Below, in pieces: positions 1 to 6,308 of a stretch of DNA of 6,308 bases. How positions within the stretch are numbered: the first letter of the stretch is position 1; each line of letters opens with the position of its first letter. The DNA comes from Promethearchaeota archaeon (GTDB taxonomy: Archaea; Asgardarchaeota; Lokiarchaeia; Sigynarchaeales; SOKP01). The position numbers and the translations under genes are program-made. The stretch spans positions 1 to 6,308 of the forward strand of contig DAOUUT010000224.1 of NCBI GenBank assembly GCA_030668025.1. Reading direction: 5' to 3'. A model generated the notes under the pieces. It was not told where the DNA came from. It searched no databases and saw nothing but the letters and a program-made list of their open reading frames with translations.

Positions 1-511
1 AAAAGCCTATACTTCAAGAGTAGGCGAAGGCAAATTTCCGACCGAATTATTTAATGATATCTCCGAGAAGATTAGAGAACAAGGGCACGAATATGGAACA
101 GTTACTGGAAGACCAAGAAGGGTGGGGTGGCTTGACTTATTTAACATCAAGTATGGCATTATGATAAACGGAATCGATAACATAATTATTACTTTATTAG
201 ATGCGCTTCACGGGATAACGCCTATAAAAATGTGTACTGGATACGAATTAAACGGACAAATTCTTGAAAGTTGGCCAATCCAACACGAAATTATTGAAAA
301 ATGTAAACCTATCTATAAAGAATTTGACGGCTGGGAAAAAAGATCAAGTGAAGAATGGTCTGAAATTGCAAACCAAGGATATGATTCTTTACCAAATACA
401 ATGAAAATTTATCTTCAGGCAATTAAGGAAGAACTCAAAACCGATATCGCTATAGTATCTATTGGCCCAAATAGAAATGATACGATAGCTCTGGACGAAG
501 ATTTGTTTTAA
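1..511 (+). CDS. purA: Adenylosuccinate synthetase, C-terminal half (5' end outside window)
   Basis: This enzyme joins IMP and aspartate using GTP to make adenylosuccinate, the first committed step from IMP to AMP, in the cytoplasm. The reading frame is open from base 2, so 169 residues are visible and the N-terminal P-loop half is missing. Family marks, counted from the first visible codon, are AYTSRVGEG (2-10), FPTEL (12-16), the IMP/aspartate loop TVTGRPRR (33-40) followed by VGWLD, the guanine-recognition segment around TLLDALHG (64-71), and the C-terminal SIGPNRNDTI. The GTG at 122 lies inside this conserved block and is not the start. In the guanine segment the aspartate (67) is kept, but the lysine found two residues before it in E. 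coli PurA is leucine. Archaeal PurA proteins vary here, so I do not read this as loss of function. The gene ends in TAA just before two T-tracts and converges on the acetyltransferase gene. The family assignment is secure. Confidence 0.95.
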   Translation, partial: KAYTSRVGEGKFPTELFNDISEKIREQGHEYGTVTGRPRRVGWLDLFNIKYGIMINGIDNIIITLLDALHGITPIKMCTGYELNGQILESWPIQHEIIEKCKPIYKEFDGWEKRSSEEWSEIANQGYDSLPNTMKIYLQAIKEELKTDIAIVSIGPNRNDTIALDEDLF

Positions 512-522
512 GCAAATATTTA

Positions 523-538
523 TTTTTTTAATTTTTTT
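523..538 (+). terminator. Double T-tract terminator after purA
   Basis: Two runs of seven T (523-529 and 532-538) lie 12-27 bases after the purA stop and within 16 bases of the end of the convergent acetyltransferase gene. Archaeal RNA polymerase commonly ends transcription at such U-tracts without a hairpin, and no strong hairpin is seen. The assignment rests on composition and position only. Confidence 0.6.
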
Positions 539-553
539 ATATGTTGTTGAGGA

Positions 554-1027
554 TTATAGAATTTTTTCTAGTTCTATTTCATCTCGTATTTCAATATCGT
601 TTGATCCTAAAAATGGAATTTCGGGTTTTAATCTCCGAGATTGTTCTAGAGCATCTAAATGTATTGCTGCAATTTTAAAACCTCTTTTTTGATAAAAACG
701 AAGAACATCAATATTATCGTTTGTGGTTATAACCCATAACCTTTTACAGCTTTTTAAAGCAGATTTTCTCTCAATTTCTTTTAATAATGTGGTTCCAATT
801 CCAATATTTTCTTTCAAACTATTCAATGAAACTATTTCGCATTCATCGCCGATAATGTTATAAATTAGCAATCCGACTCTATTTTTTTTATGTATTGCGA
901 TTAATCCTGGAAGTTCATTAGTATCGTGGACCTTTCCTTTCGAAACGATCCTTGTTGATGCCCACACATCATTAATTAAGCCCATAGCCCACTTATGATC
1001 AGATTGATTTAATGGTCTAACTTGCAA
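554..1027 (-). CDS. GNAT-family N-acetyltransferase (TTG start)
   Basis: This is a predicted cytoplasmic acetyltransferase that transfers acetyl from acetyl-CoA to an amine; the substrate cannot be told. The 157-residue length fits a single GNAT domain. The N-terminus MQVRPLN matches the usual first strand. Motif A, the pyrophosphate-binding loop, is ENIGIGTTLL (73-82), with Glu where Gln or Arg is usual. Motif B is LRFYQKRGFK (109-118), followed by a tail (about 126-154) rich in RRLKPEIP and RDEIELE that recurs in one GNAT subgroup. The start is TTG: no ATG or GTG occurs upstream in frame before the toxin's stop codon, and a GGTG Shine-Dalgarno-like element sits 7 bases before it. The gene follows the PIN toxin on the same strand after 117 bases. 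Weak TATA-like stretches at about 1069-1076 and 1056-1063 could give it its own promoter. The family is clear; a link to the toxin pair is uncertain. Confidence 0.88.
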   Translation of the reverse strand: MQVRPLNQSDHKWAMGLINDVWASTRIVSKGKVHDTNELPGLIAIHKKNRVGLLIYNIIGDECEIVSLNSLKENIGIGTTLLKEIERKSALKSCKRLWVITTNDNIDVLRFYQKRGFKIAAIHLDALEQSRRLKPEIPFLGSNDIEIRDEIELEKIL

Positions 1028-1034
1028 GTTTTCA

Positions 1035-1038
1035 CACC
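1035..1038 (-). promoter_or_regulatory. Shine-Dalgarno-like GGTG before the TTG start
   Basis: On the minus strand GGTG is followed by seven bases and then TTG at 1027. GGTG is the core of the archaeal Shine-Dalgarno sequence. It supports the TTG start, for which no ATG alternative exists upstream in frame. Confidence 0.5.
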
Positions 1039-1144
1039 AAAAATATGTTTTCTTTGATATACAAACATTATTTACAAGATTTTCAAGGATAGATATTAGT
1101 GTTTTAACTTTACAGAAAAATAAATTTTCACTTATACTTCTTTT

Positions 1145-1633
1145 TTAGAGTATTGCATCTATTAACTCTTTCCACGACCAAATTGATAGAAATTTAGTTT
1201 CTGGAACATTTTTTAATATATCTTTTAAGAAGATATCTTCAGTTAAAAGAATCCCGTTTAGGGCAGCAGCACTTGCTGCGATCCAACAATCCATCATATC
1301 AGAATGACCAGCGTGCCGGATTTTTATAGCAATTTGACTTGCTGTGGAATCGATATAAGAATTAAAAATCTTAACCTTCTGAGATGTTATTATTGTAGGA
1401 ATTGTCAAAGGATATCTTTTTAAAATTTTATAATCATTTTTTTTTTTATATTCATGAATTAATTTATAGAGGCTTTCAATGAGACAAATGGATGGTAAGT
1501 AAACGTCAAAATCATCTATTCCCTCCTTCCAAATAAGTTTTAGTCCTTCATTTATTTTTGTTAGATTCTTAATTTTTATTCCAAACAAAGGAAGAATAAA
1601 AGATGTATCCAAAATAAGTCTCTGGGTTTTCAT
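1145..1633 (-). CDS. PIN-domain ribonuclease toxin, VapC-like
   Basis: This is a predicted Mg2+-dependent endoribonuclease and the toxin of a type II toxin-antitoxin pair. VapC proteins usually cut tRNA or rRNA; the target here is unknown. The 162 residues hold the PIN acidic set in order: Asp9 in LILDTSF, Glu53 in CLIESL, Asp115 in the helix DMMDCWIAASA (with Asp112 nearby) and Asp133 in LLTEDIF. All four metal-binding positions look intact, so the nuclease is probably active. At 162 residues it is longer than the usual 125-140 because of extra helical sequence around residues 60-95 (EYKKKND and on). Its ATG shares one base with the antitoxin's stop (TAATG), which points to translational coupling. 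The gene ends in TAA, and the frame then stays open to the acetyltransferase start. Confidence 0.88.
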   Translation of the reverse strand: MKTQRLILDTSFILPLFGIKIKNLTKINEGLKLIWKEGIDDFDVYLPSICLIESLYKLIHEYKKKNDYKILKRYPLTIPTIITSQKVKIFNSYIDSTASQIAIKIRHAGHSDMMDCWIAASAAALNGILLTEDIFLKDILKNVPETKFLSIWSWKELIDAIL

Positions 1634-1884
1634 TAATCCGTCATCTTTTCTTGTTGCTTACTTTCTTCTTCAATTTCTCTTTCTATTTCTTCCACCGTTC
1701 CTTCAGCAATAATAGGCATCTCTAATAAATCTTCAACCGAATAAATTTTTTTAACTATTAATTCGCCAGGATAGGCTTCTATTAAAATCTCATCTCCAGC
1801 TTTAATACCAGATATATCTCTTAGTGGTTTTTTAGGAAGGATTTCTCCTTTTTTTCCAACAATAGACTTATCTTGTGTTGTCAT
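1633..1884 (-). CDS. AbrB/SpoVT-type antitoxin, VapB-like
   Basis: This is the predicted DNA-binding antitoxin of the pair. It neutralises the PIN toxin by direct binding and normally represses its own operon. In 83 residues, positions 7-47 form the swapped-hairpin AbrB fold: SIVGKKGEILPKKPLRD, then IKAGDEILIEAYPGELIVKKI. Residues 50-83 are acidic and helical (EEIEREIEEESKQ), as expected for the toxin-binding tail. The first residue is ATG at 1884. A TATA box at 1907-1914 with a purine-rich BRE just before it puts the transcription start almost on this ATG, so the mRNA is probably leaderless, and this start is favoured. The toxin start overlaps its stop codon. Antitoxin-first order is the usual one for VapBC. 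Confidence 0.88.
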   Translation of the reverse strand: MTTQDKSIVGKKGEILPKKPLRDISGIKAGDEILIEAYPGELIVKKIYSVEDLLEMPIIAEGTVEEIEREIEEESKQQEKMTD

Positions 1885-1906
1885 AAATTATATATGTTTC
1901 TCGGAA

Positions 1907-1920
1907 TATTTAAATCTTTT
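1907..1920 (-). promoter_or_regulatory. BRE/TATA promoter of the toxin-antitoxin pair
   Basis: On the minus strand the sequence reads AAAAGATTTAAATA, with TATA box TTTAAATA at 1914-1907 and a purine-rich BRE upstream. The box centre is about 26 bases before the antitoxin ATG at 1884, the normal distance from TATA to transcription start, so a leaderless transcript is predicted. AbrB-type autorepression would act here, but I could not identify a clear operator. Confidence 0.55.
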
Positions 1921-1971
1921 CGGAAAATCCATATTTTTTCATCTAATAACAAGAAGGACAAAATTGTTGTT

Positions 1972-1978
1972 AAAAAAA
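1972..1978 (-). terminator. T7 tract after the DUF2284 gene
   Basis: A run of seven T on the minus strand lies about 57 bases after the DUF2284 stop and before the antitoxin promoter. It may end the DUF2284 transcript. The support is composition and position only. Confidence 0.35.
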
Positions 1979-2034
1979 TCATTCGCGGTGTGATAGTGGT
2001 AAATAAATAAAGGTATATAGAAAAATTATAGATA

Positions 2035-2592
2035 TTATTTAAAGCAAATTAATCCAAATCGGTAGGCAAAATTAACGGGAGGCCATTCTATTTCAATATC
2101 GACGCTTTTAACTGTTTTATCGACGTCTATCCCTACTGCTTCCATCGAAAATCTTTTTTTATCTGGATAACGACAATGTATGCCATCATCATAAGTGCAG
2201 TTTTTCTCTTCTTTAAAGCAAATTCTGCAATATCCATCCCATAAAATAAGCTTTTCGTTGCAGGATTCATTATAGTTTTGTAAGAAAAGATGAACCTCTT
2301 TTTCTAAATAATCTCTAACAATATCTTTGCGGTAAAATGAATTTCTTATCTTTTCCTCGCTGCGTTTTGGAGTTTTTATCTTGATTCTTTCTACATACTC
2401 TTTTAAATTAAATTCGTAATATATTAAAAAGAATTTTTCGTACTGGGAAACTTTTTCTTCAAGATAAGGCGCCTCTGGTGGACATGTCCATGAATGCCCA
2501 TAGTTAGGGCACTTAAATTTGGGATTATTGCAATAAGATTGAACTTTTGGGTCAAATGTAATATCTTCCAAATTTATTTCGACAGCGGGCAC
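2035..2592 (-). CDS. DUF2284 family predicted metal-binding protein
   Basis: This is a cytoplasmic protein of unknown function from the DUF2284 family, described as predicted metal-binding and seen mostly in anaerobes. Two cysteine clusters are visible: Cys21, Cys28 and Cys37 in YCNNPKFKCPNYG through TCPPEAP, and Cys122, Cys125, Cys132 and Cys140 in GYCRIC, NCTYDD and HCRYP. Cys111 and Cys183 are extra. The spacing C-x2-C-x6-C-x7-C would suit an iron-sulfur cluster or zinc; which one is inference. At 185 residues it is close to family length. The start is GTG at 2592, placed directly after an in-frame TGA, so no longer protein is possible; a TTG at 2571 is the next option. Its transcript diverges from the DUF47-PiT unit, but a shared role is not shown. 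There is no membrane segment or signal peptide. Confidence 0.8.
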   Translation of the reverse strand: MPAVEINLEDITFDPKVQSYCNNPKFKCPNYGHSWTCPPEAPYLEEKVSQYEKFFLIYYEFNLKEYVERIKIKTPKRSEEKIRNSFYRKDIVRDYLEKEVHLFLQNYNESCNEKLILWDGYCRICFKEEKNCTYDDGIHCRYPDKKRFSMEAVGIDVDKTVKSVDIEIEWPPVNFAYRFGLICFK

Positions 2593-2813
2593 TCATACTC
2601 ACTTTAAAATTTATAAAAACTCATTCAATCTTAATTTGAAAGAATTATTTAAACAAAAAAAAACTTATTTTTATCTCTCACAATCATATATAACTTCAAC
2701 TTTACGAATTAACGAAAGACAATAGCTTTTTTATTGAATAAAAAATAAATAGATTATAAAATCATATAATTATTTCTTAAGAAGAGATTCATTAAATTTT
2801 AGATGTGAATAGA
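2593..2813. promoter_or_regulatory. AT-rich divergent promoter region
   Basis: This region lies between the DUF2284 gene (minus) and the DUF47 gene (plus). For the minus gene there are two TATA candidates: TTTAAATA at 2653-2646, which would leave a leader of about 30 bases carrying a GTGAG element before the GTG start, and TTTATAAA at 2617-2610, which would place the start site slightly inside the gene unless a later codon is used. For the plus gene the best TATA candidate is CATATAAT at 2764-2771, giving a leader of roughly 10-20 bases. No gene, RNA or clear phosphate-responsive repeat was found here. Confidence 0.4.
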
Positions 2814-3458
2814 ATGAAATTGTTAAAAGAAAAGAAAAATGAATTAGATGAGGTTAACAAGGAATTTTTAGCCGAAACTTTAAACGGCTCCGCAATCTTA
2901 CATGAAGCACTCTCAACTTTTGTAGATGATAAATTAAAGATTGAATCATTAGAAGGTGTCATTAAGGTAGAAAAAAGGTGCGATGAGCTTAAAGAGAAAT
3001 ATGTTCAAGTTCTATATAGGGATAAAAGAGCCCTTCCTTTTTTAGTTGAAGACAGGTATAACATTCTGATGATGATAGATACCGTAAACGATAAGATGGA
3101 ATTCTTTTCAAGGTTTCTGGGAGTGTATCCTTTCAAGCTTTATAAGGAAATCAAAGACGAGTTCAGAAAATTATACCGCGCATGCAGTCTAGCTGTCGAA
3201 GAGCTAGTGAATTGTGCTATTTTAATTGAAACTGATTTTGATGGTGCATACAAGAAAACCTTTGAAATTGAAGAGAGAAAGAGAGAAGCTCGAACGGCTA
3301 AATTTAATTTACTTGGAAAAGTATACAAAATGAAAGACGATCCCACCAAGGTATACTTAACTTCAAAATTAGTGACATATATATATGAAATTGTATCGTG
3401 GGCTGAGGAAACATCAGATTATCTAAGAGGATTAATTATAAAATACCCTAGTAAATAG
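2814..3458 (+). CDS. DUF47 / PhoU-like protein, PiT-associated
   Basis: This is a predicted cytoplasmic helical-bundle protein related to PhoU that partners or regulates the PiT phosphate permease encoded next to it. Metal binding and direct control of transport are proposed for the family but not settled. The protein is almost wholly helical and charged, with no membrane segment: helices run through LKEKKNELDEVNKEFLAE, a central VEKRCDELKEKYVQVLYRD, then DRYNILMMIDTVNDKMEFF and a second bundle (EFRKLYRACSLAVEELVN and on) ending in TSKLVTYIYEIVSWAEETSDYL. The length of 214-217 residues is typical of DUF47. I prefer ATG at 2814; a GTG three codons earlier (2805) is possible. The TAG stop is 10 bases before the permease ATG, so the two genes are very probably co-transcribed. 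Confidence 0.82.
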   Translation: MKLLKEKKNELDEVNKEFLAETLNGSAILHEALSTFVDDKLKIESLEGVIKVEKRCDELKEKYVQVLYRDKRALPFLVEDRYNILMMIDTVNDKMEFFSRFLGVYPFKLYKEIKDEFRKLYRACSLAVEELVNCAILIETDFDGAYKKTFEIEERKREARTAKFNLLGKVYKMKDDPTKVYLTSKLVTYIYEIVSWAEETSDYLRGLIIKYPSK

Positions 3459-3468
3459 AAATGGATGG

Positions 3469-4464
3469 ATGGGTAAAATGGCGTTAGAATACATCTTAAT
3501 CATATTTTTAATAATATCCGTTATAATCAGTTTTGGAATTGGCGGAAACGATGAAACGATGGCCCCGCTTTATGGATCACGAATTCTTAATATGAAACAA
3601 ATTCTCATCTTAGCAGCGATTTTTGCGATCGCTGGAGCATTTTTATTAGGGGAAGGTGTTTCTAAATCAGTAGGTGACACGATCCTTGAATTAGATTATG
3701 AAGCTACTGGTATTAACCAGAATGCTGTTATTATGACCATTTTGATATCTACCGCTATTGTGTTAATATTATCTAGCGCTTTTGGGCTTCCAATTTCGTC
3801 AACTCACGCTACAATAGGCGGAATTATAGGGCTTGGGTTGTTATTAGGTGAGGGAGGTGGTGTAAATTGGAGCACAATACTAGTAATGAGTATGTGGTGG
3901 TTAGCATCTCCAATAGTAGGCTATACAGTAACCTATGGCGTTGTTAAGGTACTTAATAAACGTAAACTCAAGAATTTAAAGGGATTCAAAGACTTTGAAA
4001 GATCAGAGAAAAAATATTCCTACATAATCTTAATTATAATATGTATTACAGCCTTCTCTAGAGCAGGAAATGATTGTTCTAACGCAGTTGGAATAGTAGT
4101 TGGAGCTGGAGATGATATCAATCTAACTTTATTATTAATCATGACTGGTTTAGGTTTAGCCGCTGGTGTAACGGTTTTAGGAAGAATTGTTATTAAAAGC
4201 TTAGGAAAAATGACGGAACTTCGGCCGAGTACGGCATTTGCCGTGCAATTACCAACAGCAGCCGTCATGCTTATTGGGACCATTCAAAAAATCCCTCTTT
4301 CGGGTTCTCATTTACTCGTGGCATCATTAGTAGGACTTTCAAAAGCAAGCAATACACCAATGAAAAAAGGATTATGGAAAATCATCGCAATTTGGTTATT
4401 GACTTTTCCAATTGCAGCGATTCTTTCTATTATTCTATACTTTCCGATCAATGCTGTAATTTAA
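3469..4464 (+). CDS. PiT-family inorganic phosphate permease
   Basis: This is a membrane transporter that takes up phosphate, as a neutral metal-phosphate or with H+ or Na+ in this family. The 331-residue protein has the duplicated, inverted PiT architecture. The first half carries SFGIGGNDETMAPLYGSR (21-38) and LPISSTH (107-113), and the second half SRAGNDCSNAVG (197-208) and IPLSGSH (275-281). Hydrophobic segments lie at about 6-24, 43-61, 87-105, 113-127, 138-160, 184-196, 219-240, 255-271, 276-290 and 303-327, with a basic cytoplasmic loop at 163-183. Both Gly-Asn-Asp motifs are intact, but GANDxANA reads GGNDETMA in the first, and the second Ser-Thr-Thr-His motif is SGSH. The start could be ATG 3469 or ATG 3478. 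It is preceded by the DUF47 gene, the common arrangement. The coupling ion cannot be read from sequence. Confidence 0.92.
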   Translation: MGKMALEYILIIFLIISVIISFGIGGNDETMAPLYGSRILNMKQILILAAIFAIAGAFLLGEGVSKSVGDTILELDYEATGINQNAVIMTILISTAIVLILSSAFGLPISSTHATIGGIIGLGLLLGEGGGVNWSTILVMSMWWLASPIVGYTVTYGVVKVLNKRKLKNLKGFKDFERSEKKYSYIILIIICITAFSRAGNDCSNAVGIVVGAGDDINLTLLLIMTGLGLAAGVTVLGRIVIKSLGKMTELRPSTAFAVQLPTAAVMLIGTIQKIPLSGSHLLVASLVGLSKASNTPMKKGLWKIIAIWLLTFPIAAILSIILYFPINAVI

Positions 4465-4610
4465 AAATATCTTGAATAAATATAAAAATAATTTTATACA
4501 GAAAAGTATAATAAATAAGCTAAAGATAATAATGAACCCCGAAATCCTCAGAGAGATATGAAGATTTAAATAGGGGATGAAAAATAGTATAATTTGATGA
4601 CAATCAAAAA
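4465..4610. other. Intergenic stretch with weak CCCC/GGGG pairing
   Basis: No gene is supported here. Two G/C islands stand out in the AT-rich sequence: CCCC at 4537-4540 and GGGG at 4573-4576, with AAATC (4542-4546) facing GATTT (4563-4567) inside. Together they could form an imperfect hairpin with unequal internal loops. No convincing terminator follows the permease gene; only short T runs are seen. Confidence 0.25.
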
Positions 4611-4618
4611 TTATATAA
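4611..4618 (+). promoter_or_regulatory. TATA box of the orphan membrane protein gene
   Basis: TTATATAA is preceded by the A-rich BRE-like CAAAAA. Its centre is 26-27 bases before the ATG at 4641, so transcription should start at or next to the start codon and give a leaderless mRNA. This supports ATG 4641 and independent transcription from the upstream permease. Confidence 0.6.
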
Positions 4619-4640
4619 TTACATATTCATATTTTATAAA

Positions 4641-5297
4641 ATGACTAGTCAAAATACTCAGGAAGGGAACATACCCAATTTTAGAAACTCTGCTATTATT
4701 CATGGCTTTTTTGGAATCATAGAATACACCCTCATTTTAATAACCATCTTTATCTATGTTTCAAATATCGCTCTATTAATAGCAAGTATTGTTATCATCA
4801 GTGGATTAATTTATGTTTTGGGATATTCGATCATCTTCAAAAACCCATATTATTACATAGCCTGCGTGGGATTAATTTGTATAACCTTCTTTCCATCTGC
4901 GATATCGATGATCATTTTTATTGGTTTCACGAGATGGTCCTATGAACCTGTCAAAATCTTCGTTATTTTTGCTTTAGCCATTGAGGTTTTATATTCTTAT
5001 TTTCTTATATGGGAGATTAGCCATAATAAATACCTCGCTTATTTCCATAAAAGATATGGATATGTATTCTCAACTATAGGACACACGCTTAGAGGATTAT
5101 TTTATAGTACACGAGAATTTGATAAGCTTGATAAAGGAAGACAATATTGGCAAGATCAAAGCCCCGAGGAAGTTCAGAAAAAGAATGAGGAATTAAGAGC
5201 TTACGAGAAAAAATTTAAGAAAAAACTCTTAATAAGGCTTCAAATTCTAGCAGTAATGGGATTTAATATCATTTTTGTCATTTCTCTGTTGTTATAA
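4641..5297 (+). CDS. Multi-pass membrane protein of unknown function
   Basis: I do not recognise this family. The 218-residue protein has a polar N-terminus (1-17), then four likely membrane segments at about 19-40, 42-65, 69-95 and 104-126. A charged soluble stretch follows at about 127-198 (HNKYLAYFHKRYGYV, REFDKLDKGRQYWQDQ, then EEVQKKNEELRAYEKKFKKK, probably a short amphipathic or coiled helix), and one last membrane segment at 199-217 reaches almost to the end. The basic cluster KKFKKK just before the last helix suggests that the soluble part faces the cytoplasm. There are no catalytic motifs, no CxxC and no signal-peptide cleavage site. The start is fixed by a TATA box 26-27 bases upstream. 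It stands alone: the upstream permease ends 176 bases before it, and the downstream lyase converges on it. Confidence 0.8.
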   Translation: MTSQNTQEGNIPNFRNSAIIHGFFGIIEYTLILITIFIYVSNIALLIASIVIISGLIYVLGYSIIFKNPYYYIACVGLICITFFPSAISMIIFIGFTRWSYEPVKIFVIFALAIEVLYSYFLIWEISHNKYLAYFHKRYGYVFSTIGHTLRGLFYSTREFDKLDKGRQYWQDQSPEEVQKKNEELRAYEKKFKKKLLIRLQILAVMGFNIIFVISLLL

Positions 5298-5361
5298 TTA
5301 AATATTTTCTCAATTGAAATTACTTAATTCTAATTAAAGAGTAAAAAGTAAAAGTAAAAGA

Positions 5362-5383
5362 TTTTTTTTAAAAAAAAAATTTT
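5362..5383. terminator. Shared T/A tract between convergent genes
   Basis: Eight T (5362-5369) are followed directly by ten A (5370-5379) and four T (5380-5383). The plus strand thus offers a T8 tract 64 bases after the membrane protein stop, and the minus strand a T10 tract about 35 bases after the lyase stop, so it can end both convergent transcripts. T8A8 is self-complementary and could also bend the DNA. A short direct repeat of AAAGTA lies just to its left (about 5346-5360). Confidence 0.55.
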
Positions 5384-5404
5384 AAAATTAGGAAAATATT
5401 GTAG

Positions 5405-6308
<904 letters not shown>

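Noticed and set aside
1145..1884. The toxin-antitoxin pair as a new defence system
   Set aside because: Gene order, sizes, the AbrB fold and the four PIN acidic residues fit ordinary VapBC; nothing in the pair itself is new.
3140..3349. Open frame on the minus strand inside the DUF47 gene
   Set aside because: It is fully covered by a well-supported coding gene, its protein has no family features, and it has no promoter or start context.
4020..4283. Open frame on the minus strand inside the phosphate permease gene
   Set aside because: It mirrors the conserved second PiT repeat and has no features of its own.
4537..4576. CCCC...GGGG hairpin as a structured RNA or riboswitch
   Set aside because: The pairing is broken by unequal internal loops, no known motif is visible, and the main promoter of the next gene lies downstream of it.
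4532..4644. Short ORFs upstream of the membrane protein gene (ATGs at 4532, 4576 and 4597; the last overlaps the gene's ATG)
   Set aside because: They encode 6-15 residues without ribosome-binding sites, and the predicted transcription start lies downstream of all of them, so they would not be on the main transcript.
5341..5360. AAAGTA direct repeats as an operator or attachment site
   Set aside because: Only two to three short AT-rich copies are present between convergent gene ends, with no integrase or promoter nearby.

Overview
This AT-rich window looks archaeal, most likely from an Asgard/Lokiarchaeia-type genome. That placement is an inference. It rests on TATA boxes (TTTAAATA, TTATATAA) lying about 26 bases before start codons, as expected for leaderless archaeal transcripts, on an archaeal-style PurA C-terminus, on T-tract terminators without strong hairpins, and on the gene families present. 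No rRNA, tRNA, CRISPR array or insertion sequence is visible.

Layout. Positions 1-511 (+) hold the C-terminal half of adenylosuccinate synthetase (purA), which ends in a double T-tract terminator. Facing it on the minus strand, read from right to left, are a DUF2284 cysteine-rich protein (2592-2035), a VapBC-type toxin-antitoxin pair (AbrB-fold antitoxin 1884-1633, PIN toxin 1633-1145, coupled by TAATG) and a GNAT acetyltransferase (1027-554). An AT-rich divergent region (2593-2813) separates these from a plus-strand phosphate pair: a DUF47/PhoU-like protein (2814-3458) and a PiT-family permease (3469-4464), 10 bases apart. A solitary multi-pass membrane protein of unknown function follows (4641-5297) with its own leaderless-type promoter. 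It converges on a partial minus-strand beta-eliminating lyase (6308-5414) whose active-site residues fit tyrosine phenol-lyase better than tryptophanase.

How the genes work together. The DUF47 and PiT genes almost certainly form one phosphate-uptake unit. The AbrB and PIN genes form one toxin-antitoxin unit, and the GNAT may or may not be read through from it. PurA (AMP synthesis), the lyase (amino-acid breakdown to pyruvate and ammonia), DUF2284 and the orphan membrane protein show no clear link to each other. I see no convincing evidence of a new multi-gene system. The observations most worth following are the archaeal tyrosine phenol-lyase, the stop-free same-frame spacer between the PIN toxin and the GNAT, the altered PiT signature motifs and the orphan membrane protein.
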